A stretch of DNA of 64,000 nucleotides from Saprospiraceae bacterium. GTDB lineage: Bacteria > Bacteroidota > Bacteroidia > Chitinophagales > Saprospiraceae. Below the pieces are notes generated by a model. That model worked only from the letters and a program-made list of their open reading frames with translations, was not told the origin of the DNA and ran no database searches. The stretch is taken from the NCBI GenBank assembly GCA_013214355.1, contig JABSSL010000024.1:1-64000 (forward strand), read 5' to 3'. Below, piece by piece: positions 46,561 through 54,544 of the stretch (its first letter is position 1; each line of letters starts with the position of its first letter). The position numbers and the translations under genes are program-made.

Positions 46561-49197
46561 ATGTCAAATCATCCTTCACCACCTGACTGGATCAATCGAC
46601 TATTAGAAGCGATATGTGATCCAAAGAGATTGGAAGGCATCCAAGGGGACCTAGCCGAGTTATACGAACAGCGGCTGGAGGAAAAAGGTAAGCGTAGGGC
46701 TAATTGGGCTTATTTTTTCGACGCCTTGGGATTCCTCCGACCTTTTGCTTGGAAAAAGCCAAATATCTCTACATCAAATCACCTGTATATGTTTAGAAAT
46801 TACCTAAAAGTGGGGCTTCGCAACCTCAACAAGCACCGGGGTTACACCTTCATCAATATGTTGGGGCTTGTGATCAGCTTCACCTGCTGCCTTTTAATTG
46901 GCCTACACCTACAAGATGAATTAAGCTTTGATCGCTATCATGAAAAACAGGATCGCCTCTTCCGTTTAGCCAATCACACCGCCGGCGCCTCTTACGAAAA
47001 TGGTATTGCTAAGGTATCCGAACCTTGGGCCCCAGAGGCCAAAGCCACGATACCTGAGGTCGAAGATGCCTGCCGCTTCGTTTTTGTGGGTCAAAGTCTA
47101 TTCTCGAAGGGAGATCAACAGTATTACGAAAGTGGAGGTCTTTACACTGACCCCAGTGTTTTCCGGATGTTTAGCTGGAAATTGCTAGAAGGGGACCCAA
47201 ATCAGGTACTCGCTGAGCCGAATAGCATCGTACTCACCCAAACGCTAGCCCAAAAATATTTTCCATCTGGTAATGCCTTGGGCGAGAGCTTAACAATTGA
47301 CAATGAAAAGGCATGGAAAGTCACCGGAATTGTGGAAGATGTCCCCGACAACTCGCACTTCACCTTTAACTTCTTGGTTTCGCTGAACTCCTACACGCCA
47401 CCAGATCAAGGAGACAAATGGGTACGATGGAACCAATACTACTCTTATTTATTATTGGATCAAAAGGAATCCAAAATCGTAGCCGAAGAAAAGTTAGATC
47501 AAATGCTTGATCAACACCTGGAAGCAGAAACTGCCGCTGCTTACACCCCCTTCTTGCAACCCATTGCCTCCATCCACTTGCAATCCAAATTGCACCGAGA
47601 GATGAGTACCAATGGAGATCTGAGCTACATCTATATCTTCGGTATTATTGGGCTGTTCATTTTACTGATCGCCTCCAGCAATTTTGTGAATCTTTCTACG
47701 GCACGCGCAACACAACGCGCTAAAGAAGTTGGGGTAAGAAAGGTAATTGGGGCCAATAGAAAAAGTCTAATCTTTCAATTTTTAAGTGAGTCAACCATCG
47801 TCGTAGCAACTGCGGCCGTGATCGCGATTGGGTTGACGCGACTACTTCTCCCCTCGCTCAATGCGTTTCTAAATAAAGCACTTCAATTGGATTTTTTCAC
47901 CAATACTGGCCTATTACTAGGCTTGTTGGCCATGGTCTTATTTACCGGCTTTTTGGCGGGTACCTATCCGGCACTAGTGCTATCCAGTTTCCGCCCTATT
48001 CAAGTGCTTAAAGGATCGGGTGGAAAGGCGCTGGCTTTGTTCAAACGAGGCGCTATTGTGAATCGTGGTCAGCTGTTACGCAAAGGACTGGTGGTATTTC
48101 AATTCATGATCGCAACCTTCTTAATCATTGCCAGTCTGGTCGTGTCTGGTCAATTGAAATATATCAACAATAAAAATTTAGGCTTCAACAAGGATCAGAT
48201 CATCAATATCCCGCTCTCCTACCCTATCGATCAAACCAAGCTAAGTACTTTTCAAGCTGATCTAGCAGAGATGCCGGGAGTCTTAACGGTATCAGCCTCT
48301 GCTAATCAACCTGGTGGGAGTGATTACGGTGTACCCTATGAAGCGCTTGGATTGTCGGAAGATCAACAGCCTGCCATGCGCTGCCTTGTGGTAGACGAGA
48401 ACTTCCTGGACACCTACGAAATTAAGCTTGCCAGCGGACGTGGCTTTTCCAAGGAGATTGCCACCGATAGCAATGTGTATTTGATTAATGAAACAGCTGC
48501 TAAGCAGCTAGGATGGGACAAACCCGTCGGAGAGCGCATGTCTATGCCGGCCGTGGGCCGAGAGCCCGCTGCGATTATCGGCATCGTTAAGGATTTTCAT
48601 TTCCATTCCTTACATGAACCGATTACCCCGCTCTATTTCTTTATGGAAAAAACTTGGTTTTCACAGTTAAACCTAAAATTGGATGCCAGTCGCATCAATG
48701 AAACCTTAGAAGCTATCGAAGCGCGTTGGGATCAATTTGAGGCAGATCTCCCCTTCCGTTATACCTTCTTTGATCGCAGCTTTGGAGCCTTGCATGCTGC
48801 CGAAAGAAGAACGGGGCGCATGATCAGTATCCTGACCCTCTTGGCCATCTTCATCACGGCTCTAGGTTTATTTGGATTAACTACTTACACTGCCGAAAAG
48901 CGTACCAAGGAGATGGGTATTCGCAAGGTGTTTGGCGCCAACTGGGTAGACATCTTATCGCTCTTTTCCAAAGAGGTGCTGGTATTGGTAGGCATAGGCG
49001 TGGCACTAGCTATCCCCGTAGCTTGGCTCGTGAGTTCAAATTGGCTGGATAACTTCGCCTACAATATAGGACTTGGAATTGGCTTTTTTTTGCTGGCTGC
49101 TTTACTCGCATTAGGCATCGCCTTGCTTACGGTGAGTTACCATGCTTTGACGTCCGCGCGCCGAAGCCCGGTTGTCTCGATTCGGCATGAAGCCTAG
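46561..49197 (+). CDS. permease with N-terminal prefix domain and MacB/FtsX core
   Basis: 878 residues, longer than the other permeases because of an N-terminal cytoplasmic prefix of about 75 residues (WINRLLEAICDPKRLEGIQGDLAELYEQRLEEKG). This matches the prefix-domain-2 type of permease usually encoded next to a PadR regulator. The MacB core follows (MFRNYLKVGLRNLNKHRGYTF), with FtsX blocks containing RAKEVGVRKVIGANRKSLI and RTKEMGIRKVFGANWVDIL. The tail is SPVVSIRHEA. The PadR gene lies 5 bases upstream. The prefix domain may couple the regulator or an ATPase to the permease; cargo is unknown. Confidence 0.92.
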   Translation: MSNHPSPPDWINRLLEAICDPKRLEGIQGDLAELYEQRLEEKGKRRANWAYFFDALGFLRPFAWKKPNISTSNHLYMFRNYLKVGLRNLNKHRGYTFINMLGLVISFTCCLLIGLHLQDELSFDRYHEKQDRLFRLANHTAGASYENGIAKVSEPWAPEAKATIPEVEDACRFVFVGQSLFSKGDQQYYESGGLYTDPSVFRMFSWKLLEGDPNQVLAEPNSIVLTQTLAQKYFPSGNALGESLTIDNEKAWKVTGIVEDVPDNSHFTFNFLVSLNSYTPPDQGDKWVRWNQYYSYLLLDQKESKIVAEEKLDQMLDQHLEAETAAAYTPFLQPIASIHLQSKLHREMSTNGDLSYIYIFGIIGLFILLIASSNFVNLSTARATQRAKEVGVRKVIGANRKSLIFQFLSESTIVVATAAVIAIGLTRLLLPSLNAFLNKALQLDFFTNTGLLLGLLAMVLFTGFLAGTYPALVLSSFRPIQVLKGSGGKALALFKRGAIVNRGQLLRKGLVVFQFMIATFLIIASLVVSGQLKYINNKNLGFNKDQIINIPLSYPIDQTKLSTFQADLAEMPGVLTVSASANQPGGSDYGVPYEALGLSEDQQPAMRCLVVDENFLDTYEIKLASGRGFSKEIATDSNVYLINETAAKQLGWDKPVGERMSMPAVGREPAAIIGIVKDFHFHSLHEPITPLYFFMEKTWFSQLNLKLDASRINETLEAIEARWDQFEADLPFRYTFFDRSFGALHAAERRTGRMISILTLLAIFITALGLFGLTTYTAEKRTKEMGIRKVFGANWVDILSLFSKEVLVLVGIGVALAIPVAWLVSSNWLDNFAYNIGLGIGFFLLAALLALGIALLTVSYHALTSARRSPVVSIRHEA

Positions 49198-49273
49198 AGT
49201 ATACTACTGGGCTTTGGGCAAATCGGGTAGATCACATACCATGTAGAGACTGAAATCTCCTAGAATAAAAAAG

Positions 49274-49307
49274 CAACGGTTTCCTCCTGACACAGGGGAA
49301 ACCGTTG
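49274..49307 (-). terminator. strong hairpin between the prefix permease and hsp20
   Basis: Perfect 11-bp stem CAACGGTTTCC (49274-49284) with GGAAACCGTTG (49297-49307), extended by an inner CCT/AGG pairing. Read on the - strand it is followed by TTTTTTATT. That fits a rho-independent terminator of the hsp20 transcript, whose stop is at 49357. It could also stop the converging permease transcript. Confidence 0.8.
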
Positions 49308-49356
49308 TACTTTACACTAAATTCACTAGACTAACATCAATTCATCTGAAATTCGA

Positions 49357-49767
49357 TTAAACGATTTCAATATCTTGACGGAAGGTCTCTGACCCTTCCT
49401 TCTTCGGCAAGATGACGGTCAAAATCCCTTCCTCATACTTCGCACTTAGACCTTCTCGATCAATCTTGGGATTCAACGTAAAGTGACGCTCAAAACTGCC
49501 AGGTGTGTAACCTCTCACACGTCGATCCTCAACGATCTCATCAGAGGTTTCCTTCTTGACTTTGATCAGCAAAAGATCATCTTCTAACCCTACCTGAAAG
49601 TCACTCTTCTCGTAACCGGCTGCGTAGATCAAAATCTCGTAGCGATCGTCTAATTCTTCAATGCTGGCAGGAGGATAGGCCCAGCGAGCCATACGTCGAT
49701 GATGACGTCTTTTGGCGTGATGGTAGTGTTTTTTCCAATGTGGATGATGGGCTGCTTTATAACACAT
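49357..49767 (-). CDS. Hsp20/alpha-crystallin family small heat-shock protein
   Basis: 136 residues. A basic, His-rich N-terminus (HHPHWKKHYHHAKRRHHRRM) precedes an alpha-crystallin domain: YEILIYAAGYEKSDFQVGLEDDLLLIKVKKE, then a RRVRGYTPGSFERHFTLNPKIDREGLSAKYEEGILTVILPKKE end. Small heat-shock proteins hold unfolding proteins as oligomers. The His-rich N-terminus may also bind metal. It is the second gene of a two-gene - strand operon with a small membrane protein (45-base gap). Two copies of the ECF-type promoter motif lie upstream, so it is probably a stress gene of that sigma factor. Confidence 0.93.
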   Translation of the reverse strand: MCYKAAHHPHWKKHYHHAKRRHHRRMARWAYPPASIEELDDRYEILIYAAGYEKSDFQVGLEDDLLLIKVKKETSDEIVEDRRVRGYTPGSFERHFTLNPKIDREGLSAKYEEGILTVILPKKEGSETFRQDIEIV

Positions 49768-49812
49768 AAGATTGAGTTTTTTAGTTTTAGAAAATAAATT
49801 AACTACAGTCTT

Positions 49813-50118
49813 CTATCTTACTTCGATAGCTTGGTAGTTCGGTAAATATTCGTAGTTACGGTTTGGGTAATCGACTAGGAGATCGTCTTTCCAAACAGGT
49901 TGTTGGATAGCTCTTTGGTACCGTCTCTGGTAAGGATAATGGCCGTGGTAACCCTCATCCCAATCCATCCGTGAGAAGAACCCTTTAATGCGTCGAGCAA
50001 TGAAGAACAGTGTACTCATTACTGCTGCCACTACTAAGGCTACCACTACGAATCGAGCGACAAAAAAGAACAACATAAAACCGAGTGCTAACATGAAGAA
50101 AAACCTAAATGGTCTCAT
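49813..50118 (-). CDS. small membrane protein upstream of hsp20
   Basis: About 101 residues from ATG 50118 (MRPFRFFFMLALGFMLFFF). A longer frame up to 50166 reads through the MITE-like element and is not preferred. There are one or two hydrophobic segments (about 8-30), then a basic, Tyr-rich tail (HGHYPYQRRYQRAIQQP). The family is not recognised. It is probably an inner-membrane protein co-expressed with Hsp20 in an envelope-stress response. The ECF-type promoters at 50367 and 50491 and the repeat element lie in its 5' region. Confidence 0.75.
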   Translation of the reverse strand: MRPFRFFFMLALGFMLFFFVARFVVVALVVAAVMSTLFFIARRIKGFFSRMDWDEGYHGHYPYQRRYQRAIQQPVWKDDLLVDYPNRNYEYLPNYQAIEVR

Positions 50119-50136
50119 GACTTTGATTTTTTTTAG

Positions 50137-50243
50137 TTCTTCGATAAATCCCGTGTTTGAAGACATTCAAAAATGAAATGCAACGCTACCTACGGGCGCT
50201 TATTCATCCCATTTTATGATTGTCCACGGGATTGGTCGAAGAA
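50137..50243. mobile_element. MITE-like element, copy 2
   Basis: Terminal inverted repeats of 19 bases (50137-50155 and 50225-50243; 17 of 19 complementary) enclose a short core that matches the element at 22487-22625. No coding capacity. It sits between the ECF-type promoter P3 and the start of the small membrane protein gene, so it must be transcribed as part of that leader. The closer match of its arms suggests it is the less decayed copy. Confidence 0.75.
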
Positions 50244-50366
50244 GTTTTTTGTTAAACAATGGGGCGTACGAAGCCTCCTTTCGCCTTAGCCAAAAGGGTC
50301 AGGTTATTCGAAGTTTCTTCGTCCTACTGGTTGGGATTTTTCCTTTTCCAGATTGTCTTCATTTAG

Positions 50367-50397
50367 GAAGACGAATGAGTAGAAGTTTTACTTTAAA
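50367..50397 (-). promoter_or_regulatory. ECF-type promoter motif P3
   Basis: Read on the - strand: TTTAAAGTAAA (50397-50387), 13 bases, then CGTCTTC (50373-50367). CGTC is a typical ECF-sigma -10 core. It lies about 249 bases upstream of the small membrane protein/hsp20 operon, with the MITE-like element between. Confidence 0.65.
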
Positions 50398-50490
50398 TTT
50401 TCTTGATTTTTTTTCTTCTCTTGGAAAATTACTGTGGTTTGGGGGTTGAAAGCGTTGAGTAATTGCTGTGCTCAATGGGCTTTCATATAG

Positions 50491-50521
50491 GAAGACGATT
50501 GAGTTGACACTTTACTTTAAA
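50491..50521 (-). promoter_or_regulatory. ECF-type promoter motif P2
   Basis: The same bipartite motif on the - strand: TTTAAAGTAAA (50521-50511), a 13-base spacer, then CGTCTTC (50497-50491). It lies 35 bases past the stop of the small membrane protein gene 50556-50918 and upstream of P3. Both P2 and P3 face the hsp20 operon. Confidence 0.65.
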
Positions 50522-50555
50522 TCTTTTCAACTTTTTTTCATTTTTTTTCTACTGC

Positions 50556-50918
50556 CTAAATTTGTGTCTTTGGAGGCCTACTGCAACGATCCTTCCAGCG
50601 CTGCTTAAATCCAGCTCGCTCTTCTTCGGACATATTCATCCACTTTTCTCTCCACTTTGCTCCCCTCCGCATTTTGCGCTTCATCTGTCGGCCTTTATTA
50701 AAGTGGAAACTGCCAAACAAAATCCGACTTAGGGCAAACAAACCAATGGCCTGCCAAAAGTTAATCACTTTCACGCCGGTGACTTCCACCAAGATCGTAT
50801 TCCACAAAAACATGATCACCTGACCTAGCACAAAAATCACAACACTTATCATCATCAAGATGAAAAGCCCTTTCACTGGCCTAGGTACATTTCGATGGGG
50901 TCTTCTATCTTTAAACAT
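50556..50918 (-). CDS. small membrane protein after the ECF sigma gene
   Basis: 120 residues. Two hydrophobic segments (about 17-38 and 53-70) are followed by a strongly basic, Met-containing tail with a helical MSEEERAGFKQRWKDR motif. Family not recognised; the tail resembles that of periplasmic or cytoplasmic stress proteins rich in Arg/Lys, but no named domain is clear. It begins 45 bases after the sigma stop and shares its strand, so it may be an anti-sigma or membrane partner. It lacks the zinc-finger motif of zf-HC2 anti-sigmas. Confidence 0.75.
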   Translation of the reverse strand: MFKDRRPHRNVPRPVKGLFILMMISVVIFVLGQVIMFLWNTILVEVTGVKVINFWQAIGLFALSRILFGSFHFNKGRQMKRKMRRGAKWREKWMNMSEEERAGFKQRWKDRCSRPPKTQI

Positions 50919-50963
50919 GGTCCTATACTTTAAACACTAAATTTTTACACCTAAAGCTCCTCC

Positions 50964-51530
50964 CTATTCCTCCATGAATTCCTCATACAAAGGGCGGAGT
51001 CGATTTCTCAAATGTTGCACTGCGTATCTTTTCCTCGAAATCAAAGTCTTGATATTGGTTCCCGTCCGATCCGCGATCTCCTGGAAGGTTTGATCTTCCA
51101 GTTCGTTCCAGACAAATACCTCTCGTTGATTCTCTGGTAACTCTTCCAATGCCTCAAATAGTTCTTCCCAAAACATCTGTTGCAGCATCTCCGTCTCAGG
51201 GCTATCATTATCCGCTATCAGCACTTCACGTAGGAATAGGTCTCCTTCCTCATCTTCATATATGTAATCCTCTAAAAGATCATCCTTACGCTTTCGATAA
51301 CGGTCCGTGATTCGGTTCCGGGCTACTCTAAACAACCAACCACTAACCTGCTCGATCGGTTGTGTATCTACAACATTGGTAAATTGGTACCAAACTTCCT
51401 GTAAAATATCTTCGGCATCGGCAGTATTGGGCACCCTGGTGCGAATAAACCGCAACAGTCTGTTACTGTATTCCTTAACAACGCCACTAATATTTGATCT
51501 GCCTTCTTCTGCCATTTGTATAGACATCAT
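50964..51530 (-). CDS. ECF-type RNA polymerase sigma factor
   Basis: About 188 residues from one of two adjacent ATG codons (51530 or 51527); a longer frame to 51623 is not preferred. Region 2 shows YSNRLLRFIRTRVPNTADAEDILQEVWYQF, and region 4 LPENQREVFVWNELEDQTFQEIADRTGTNIKTLISRKRYAVQHLRNRL. Such sigmas direct envelope-stress or nutrient regulons. A copy of the same promoter motif found before the hsp20 operon lies at 51658-51688, upstream of this gene, which suggests autoregulation. An anti-sigma gene is not evident. Confidence 0.92.
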   Translation of the reverse strand: MMSIQMAEEGRSNISGVVKEYSNRLLRFIRTRVPNTADAEDILQEVWYQFTNVVDTQPIEQVSGWLFRVARNRITDRYRKRKDDLLEDYIYEDEEGDLFLREVLIADNDSPETEMLQQMFWEELFEALEELPENQREVFVWNELEDQTFQEIADRTGTNIKTLISRKRYAVQHLRNRLRPLYEEFMEE

Positions 51531-51657
51531 TTGTCTTCTTGATTCGTAGAAGTTGTGTAAAGCTATTCTGTTGGATGCGGTAGAAGTCCTCGATCTTGAA
51601 CCCTTCATAGGCCATCTCAACATTAAACTTCGGACAACTTTTCATCCTTTTACTCTA

Positions 51658-51688
51658 GAAGACGAATGACCTCAGATTTTACTTTAAA
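51658..51688 (-). promoter_or_regulatory. ECF-type promoter motif P1 (autoregulatory)
   Basis: On the - strand: TTTAAAGTAAA (51688-51678), a 13-base spacer, then CGTCTTC (51664-51658). Identical element words and spacing to P2 and P3. It lies about 128 bases upstream of the sigma start. The identity of two blocks at fixed distance in three places, all in front of genes of one cluster, strongly suggests an authentic promoter family. Confidence 0.7.
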
Positions 51689-51761
51689 AAAAGTGAATTT
51701 ATTTTAAATCCCGCAGAATCTAGGCAAGAAAGCGTTGAAATTGAAGCAATTATAAGTATGT

Positions 51762-53207
51762 CTACATGAGCAATAATACCCAGAGAACAATAAGCACTGG
51801 CCCTCCTAAGCCAATTAATAGCCCTCCTAGCCTGAAGTCTGCCTGACGGATCAGTCCGGTACTATAGGCAATGGCATTGGGGGGAGTAGAGACAGGGAGG
51901 AAAAGAGCGCAAGATGCACATAGCCCGATGACTAGTGCCAAAACAACAGGATCCACACCCGGTAATAACATGGCCGCCGGGACCATAATCGTCACCGTGG
52001 CAGTATTACTCATGATATTAGAGAAGAAAACACTTGAGAAAGCGAAAATGATAATAAGTAGCAAGGTATTGGCATTAAAACCTTTGATCGCATCCACAAA
52101 CTGCAAACTCAAACCCGTCTCCTGAATTGCCAAGCCGAGAGAAAGGCCTCCCGCTACCAACATCAGGGTATCCCAAGGAAGCTTCCGAACGTCTTCATTG
52201 GTGATAATACCTAACATAGTCAAGCCGATGATTGGAATTCCGGAAACTGCCGCTACAGGAATGGGGTGCAATTTGTCGGTAAGCCACAGCAGTACAGTAG
52301 TACCCAAAATGATCAATACGATCTGTCTTCGCAAGTCCTCTTCTTTGGGGGAATAATGCTCATCTTCTTGCTTCTCCTCGGCTTGGAAAAGCCCATCGGT
52401 GTTGACCGGACCACTTGCAGGGGGAAATTTACGTAGCAAGACTAGCCAGAACAGGAGAATCAAAACAATCGCTACGGGAAGTCCAAAATAGATCCACTCC
52501 AGGAATCCAATTTCATATTGCAAACTGGGCAGATTGTTGATCAAATCTGCGGCGATGGCATTGGTGGGAGAACCGATGATGGTCCCCATACCCCCTATGG
52601 CCGCTGCCCCAGGTATGCCCAAGGTCAGCGCCTTGGCAAGGTTTCGGTCGCCTTCCTCTTGTTCGAGCAAGGGCATCATGGCCGCAAACATCATCGCTGT
52701 GGTCGCCGTATTAGAGATGAACATGGAAGCAATGGCCGTAGCCAGCATCTGGCCTAACAGAAACAATTGCCCACTCCCCTTAAATCGGCCAGAAGATATC
52801 TTAAATAGTTGCTGATCCAGCTTCGTTTTCTTCATCCCCTCTGCCAAGAAGAACCCCCCTAACAGTAACCAGATCACACTATCCGACCAAGTGTGTACAA
52901 AGGCAATCACCTCTATATTTTCGTCGGCATTGACAACCGGATTCCCCAGGAAAAAGACGAGAAAGCCAACGATCATGATGTCCACCGCAAAGGGCGGGAT
53001 AGCTTCACTGACCCATAAGAATATGGCAAAGAACAATAAGAATAGCACGTACACTTGTGGCGTCGTGAAGTCTGGTTCACGAAGAATATAAGTAAACAAT
53101 AATGCCAGGAGGATACTAGACAAAAAGTAAATGGCGCGCGTCTGGTTCTCCACTATCCGCTTCATCCTGCGCAACTGCAAACCGGAAGCTCTACGAGAAT
53201 CTGCCAT
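51762..53207 (-). CDS. SLC13/DASS-family sodium-coupled dicarboxylate or anion transporter
   Basis: 481 residues with about 11 hydrophobic segments. Both halves carry the DASS signatures: SNTATTAMMFAAMMPLLEQ with SPTNAIAADLI in the first repeat, and SNTATVTIMVPAAMLL with PPNAIAYSTGL in the second. These asparagine and threonine residues build the Na+ and substrate sites. It imports C4-dicarboxylates, citrate or sulfate-like anions. Transcribed from the same strand as the sigma cluster but ends 232 bases before the sigma start, so it is a separate unit. The substrate is not known. Confidence 0.9.
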   Translation of the reverse strand: MADSRRASGLQLRRMKRIVENQTRAIYFLSSILLALLFTYILREPDFTTPQVYVLFLLFFAIFLWVSEAIPPFAVDIMIVGFLVFFLGNPVVNADENIEVIAFVHTWSDSVIWLLLGGFFLAEGMKKTKLDQQLFKISSGRFKGSGQLFLLGQMLATAIASMFISNTATTAMMFAAMMPLLEQEEGDRNLAKALTLGIPGAAAIGGMGTIIGSPTNAIAADLINNLPSLQYEIGFLEWIYFGLPVAIVLILLFWLVLLRKFPPASGPVNTDGLFQAEEKQEDEHYSPKEEDLRRQIVLIILGTTVLLWLTDKLHPIPVAAVSGIPIIGLTMLGIITNEDVRKLPWDTLMLVAGGLSLGLAIQETGLSLQFVDAIKGFNANTLLLIIIFAFSSVFFSNIMSNTATVTIMVPAAMLLPGVDPVVLALVIGLCASCALFLPVSTPPNAIAYSTGLIRQADFRLGGLLIGLGGPVLIVLWVLLLM

Positions 53208-53607
53208 GTGACACCTTTAAATTGATGGTTTCAAAATCGCTAAAACACTTGCCAAGTTCGCGACCTGCAAGCTAAATGGAACCATAAATTAAAGGAGAAG
53301 GACTTAAATGAAAGACAAAATTGCCAATTTCCCTTCAATAAAGTGTCATGGTAACTTCCTAATTTCCCAAAAAGACTTAGAAACGGGCGTCGGACACCTA
53401 TCATCGATTTCCTTAGGACATAAGAGGAAAGTCCAAAGGACCGTAAAGCAGATTAGATTAAGTAATCTTTAAGAATTCGCCGAAGTATTGTTCAACTTAG
53501 GGAGTACTCTTATCTTGGGGAAGGAGTGCCAAGTTAATTCTAGAGGAGAAAAAAGGGCCTCATTTAAACTCCATAAATGTGCCCGTCACAACCAATAAAA
53601 CCTACAC
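53208..53607. other. 400-bp gap without a supported gene
   Basis: Between the divergent transporter and the NuiA-like gene. It has a GAGGAAAGTCC word (near 53423) reminiscent of the RNase P RNA P4 strand, but the flanking RNase P motifs are absent. A 6-bp hairpin, AGATTA-GATTAAG-TAATCT, lies near 53452. No coding frame or clear promoter is seen. It is presumably a two-way promoter region. Confidence 0.4.
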
Positions 53608-54420
53608 ATGGCCAGACTTTCCAAAAAACAGGTACATGCCGCTCTAGATCGAGCCGCAAAAAATATTCTAGATGCTAGGGGAAATGACCCATTTGTGAGC
53701 CGAAAAGATATCCGACTTAAACTGAATACCCTTTCAGGTGTCGAGCAGCAGTTGACGAGCATTTTTTATCGCTTTATGGACCATCGAGACCATAAGCCAG
53801 GGGCTCGAATTACAGAAGCAGACGTCACTAGCACTTTAGCTTATGCAAAAGAAAAGCTGATCGACAAGTATGATGTAAATAACAATGGTCTTTCCAAAGC
53901 CGAGATAGCCGAAATGTCACTGACCGCTCGACTTGCCGTGCGTCTTGCCCGCATGATGCAAGAAGAACAGACGCCCAGCGACGATACATCCACTGCAAAG
54001 ATCGTAGAAGGCCTAAAGGCACTAGGAGAAGGCTTATATTTTCCCGCTTGGGCTAACGAAGCCGATGCCTTTTTACAAGTTTTCCAGCGTGAAGCCAATC
54101 TAGAGCGTCTGACTCGCGAATCTTTCCGAGATACGCTGGGGCTTGATCCTACCGATAGAGCAGAGGCGGTGTACTTCTTTCAACAAGGGGTAGAAGAACT
54201 AGCCTGGATCTTCGAAAACTATGAAGATTTTGAGGCGGAAGCTGATCAAGAGAAATTCCAAACCCTTCTAGACTTCATGATTGCTAATCTTAGAGATATT
54301 ACGCACATCATTGTGGGAGAGGATGGTTTGCGTTCCAGTTCTGAATACCCGGTTTATCTCGTAGGTATCACCCCAGATGGTGATCTGGTAGGTTTTGAAA
54401 CGACCACTGTTTGGACCTAA
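53608..54420 (+). CDS. nuclease A inhibitor (NuiA)-like protein fused to an EF-hand-like N-terminal region
   Basis: 270 residues. The C-terminal half (about 130-270) follows NuiA from cyanobacteria in motif order: KIVEGLKALGEGLYFPAW, then EKFQTLLDFMIANLRD and YLVGITPDGDLVGFETTTVW, where NuiA has VIGETPAGNLAGISTKVV. NuiA inhibits the NucA endonuclease. The N-terminal ~125 residues are helical, with a calcium-loop-like D89-V-N-N-N-G-L (one residue shorter than a canonical EF hand). No partner nuclease is adjacent. The match is by eye. The inhibitor role is a hypothesis. Confidence 0.7.
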   Translation: MARLSKKQVHAALDRAAKNILDARGNDPFVSRKDIRLKLNTLSGVEQQLTSIFYRFMDHRDHKPGARITEADVTSTLAYAKEKLIDKYDVNNNGLSKAEIAEMSLTARLAVRLARMMQEEQTPSDDTSTAKIVEGLKALGEGLYFPAWANEADAFLQVFQREANLERLTRESFRDTLGLDPTDRAEAVYFFQQGVEELAWIFENYEDFEAEADQEKFQTLLDFMIANLRDITHIIVGEDGLRSSSEYPVYLVGITPDGDLVGFETTTVWT

Positions 54421-54467
54421 TCCATCAAGAGGGAATAACATGCTACTGCTAGAGCAGTGGAACCAGC

Positions 54468-54506
54468 AATGGCTCTGACTTTTTGGTAAAAAACGTCAGA
54501 GCCATT
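54468..54506 (+). terminator. rho-independent terminator after the NuiA-like gene
   Basis: A perfect 12-bp stem, AATGGCTCTGAC (54468-54479) with GTCAGAGCCATT (54495-54506), and a 15-base loop, followed by TTCTTT. It starts 47 bases past the stop codon. A second hairpin, TAGCTCT/AGAGCTA (54512-54532), follows. Together they probably terminate transcription. Confidence 0.75.
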
Positions 54507-54544
54507 TTCTTTAGCTCTCGAGAAAAGAGCTAACTTTAAGGGGT

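Noticed and set aside
50119-50166. Longer N-terminus of the small membrane protein (from 50166)
   Set aside because: The extra residues are translated from the MITE-like element; the ATG at 50118 gives a normal membrane-protein start.
53400-53500. GAGGAAAGTCC word, a hallmark of RNase P RNA (P4)
   Set aside because: The word is short and the other RNase P RNA landmarks (the distal P4 partner strand and a ~350-nt fold) are absent in the expected positions. Probably chance.
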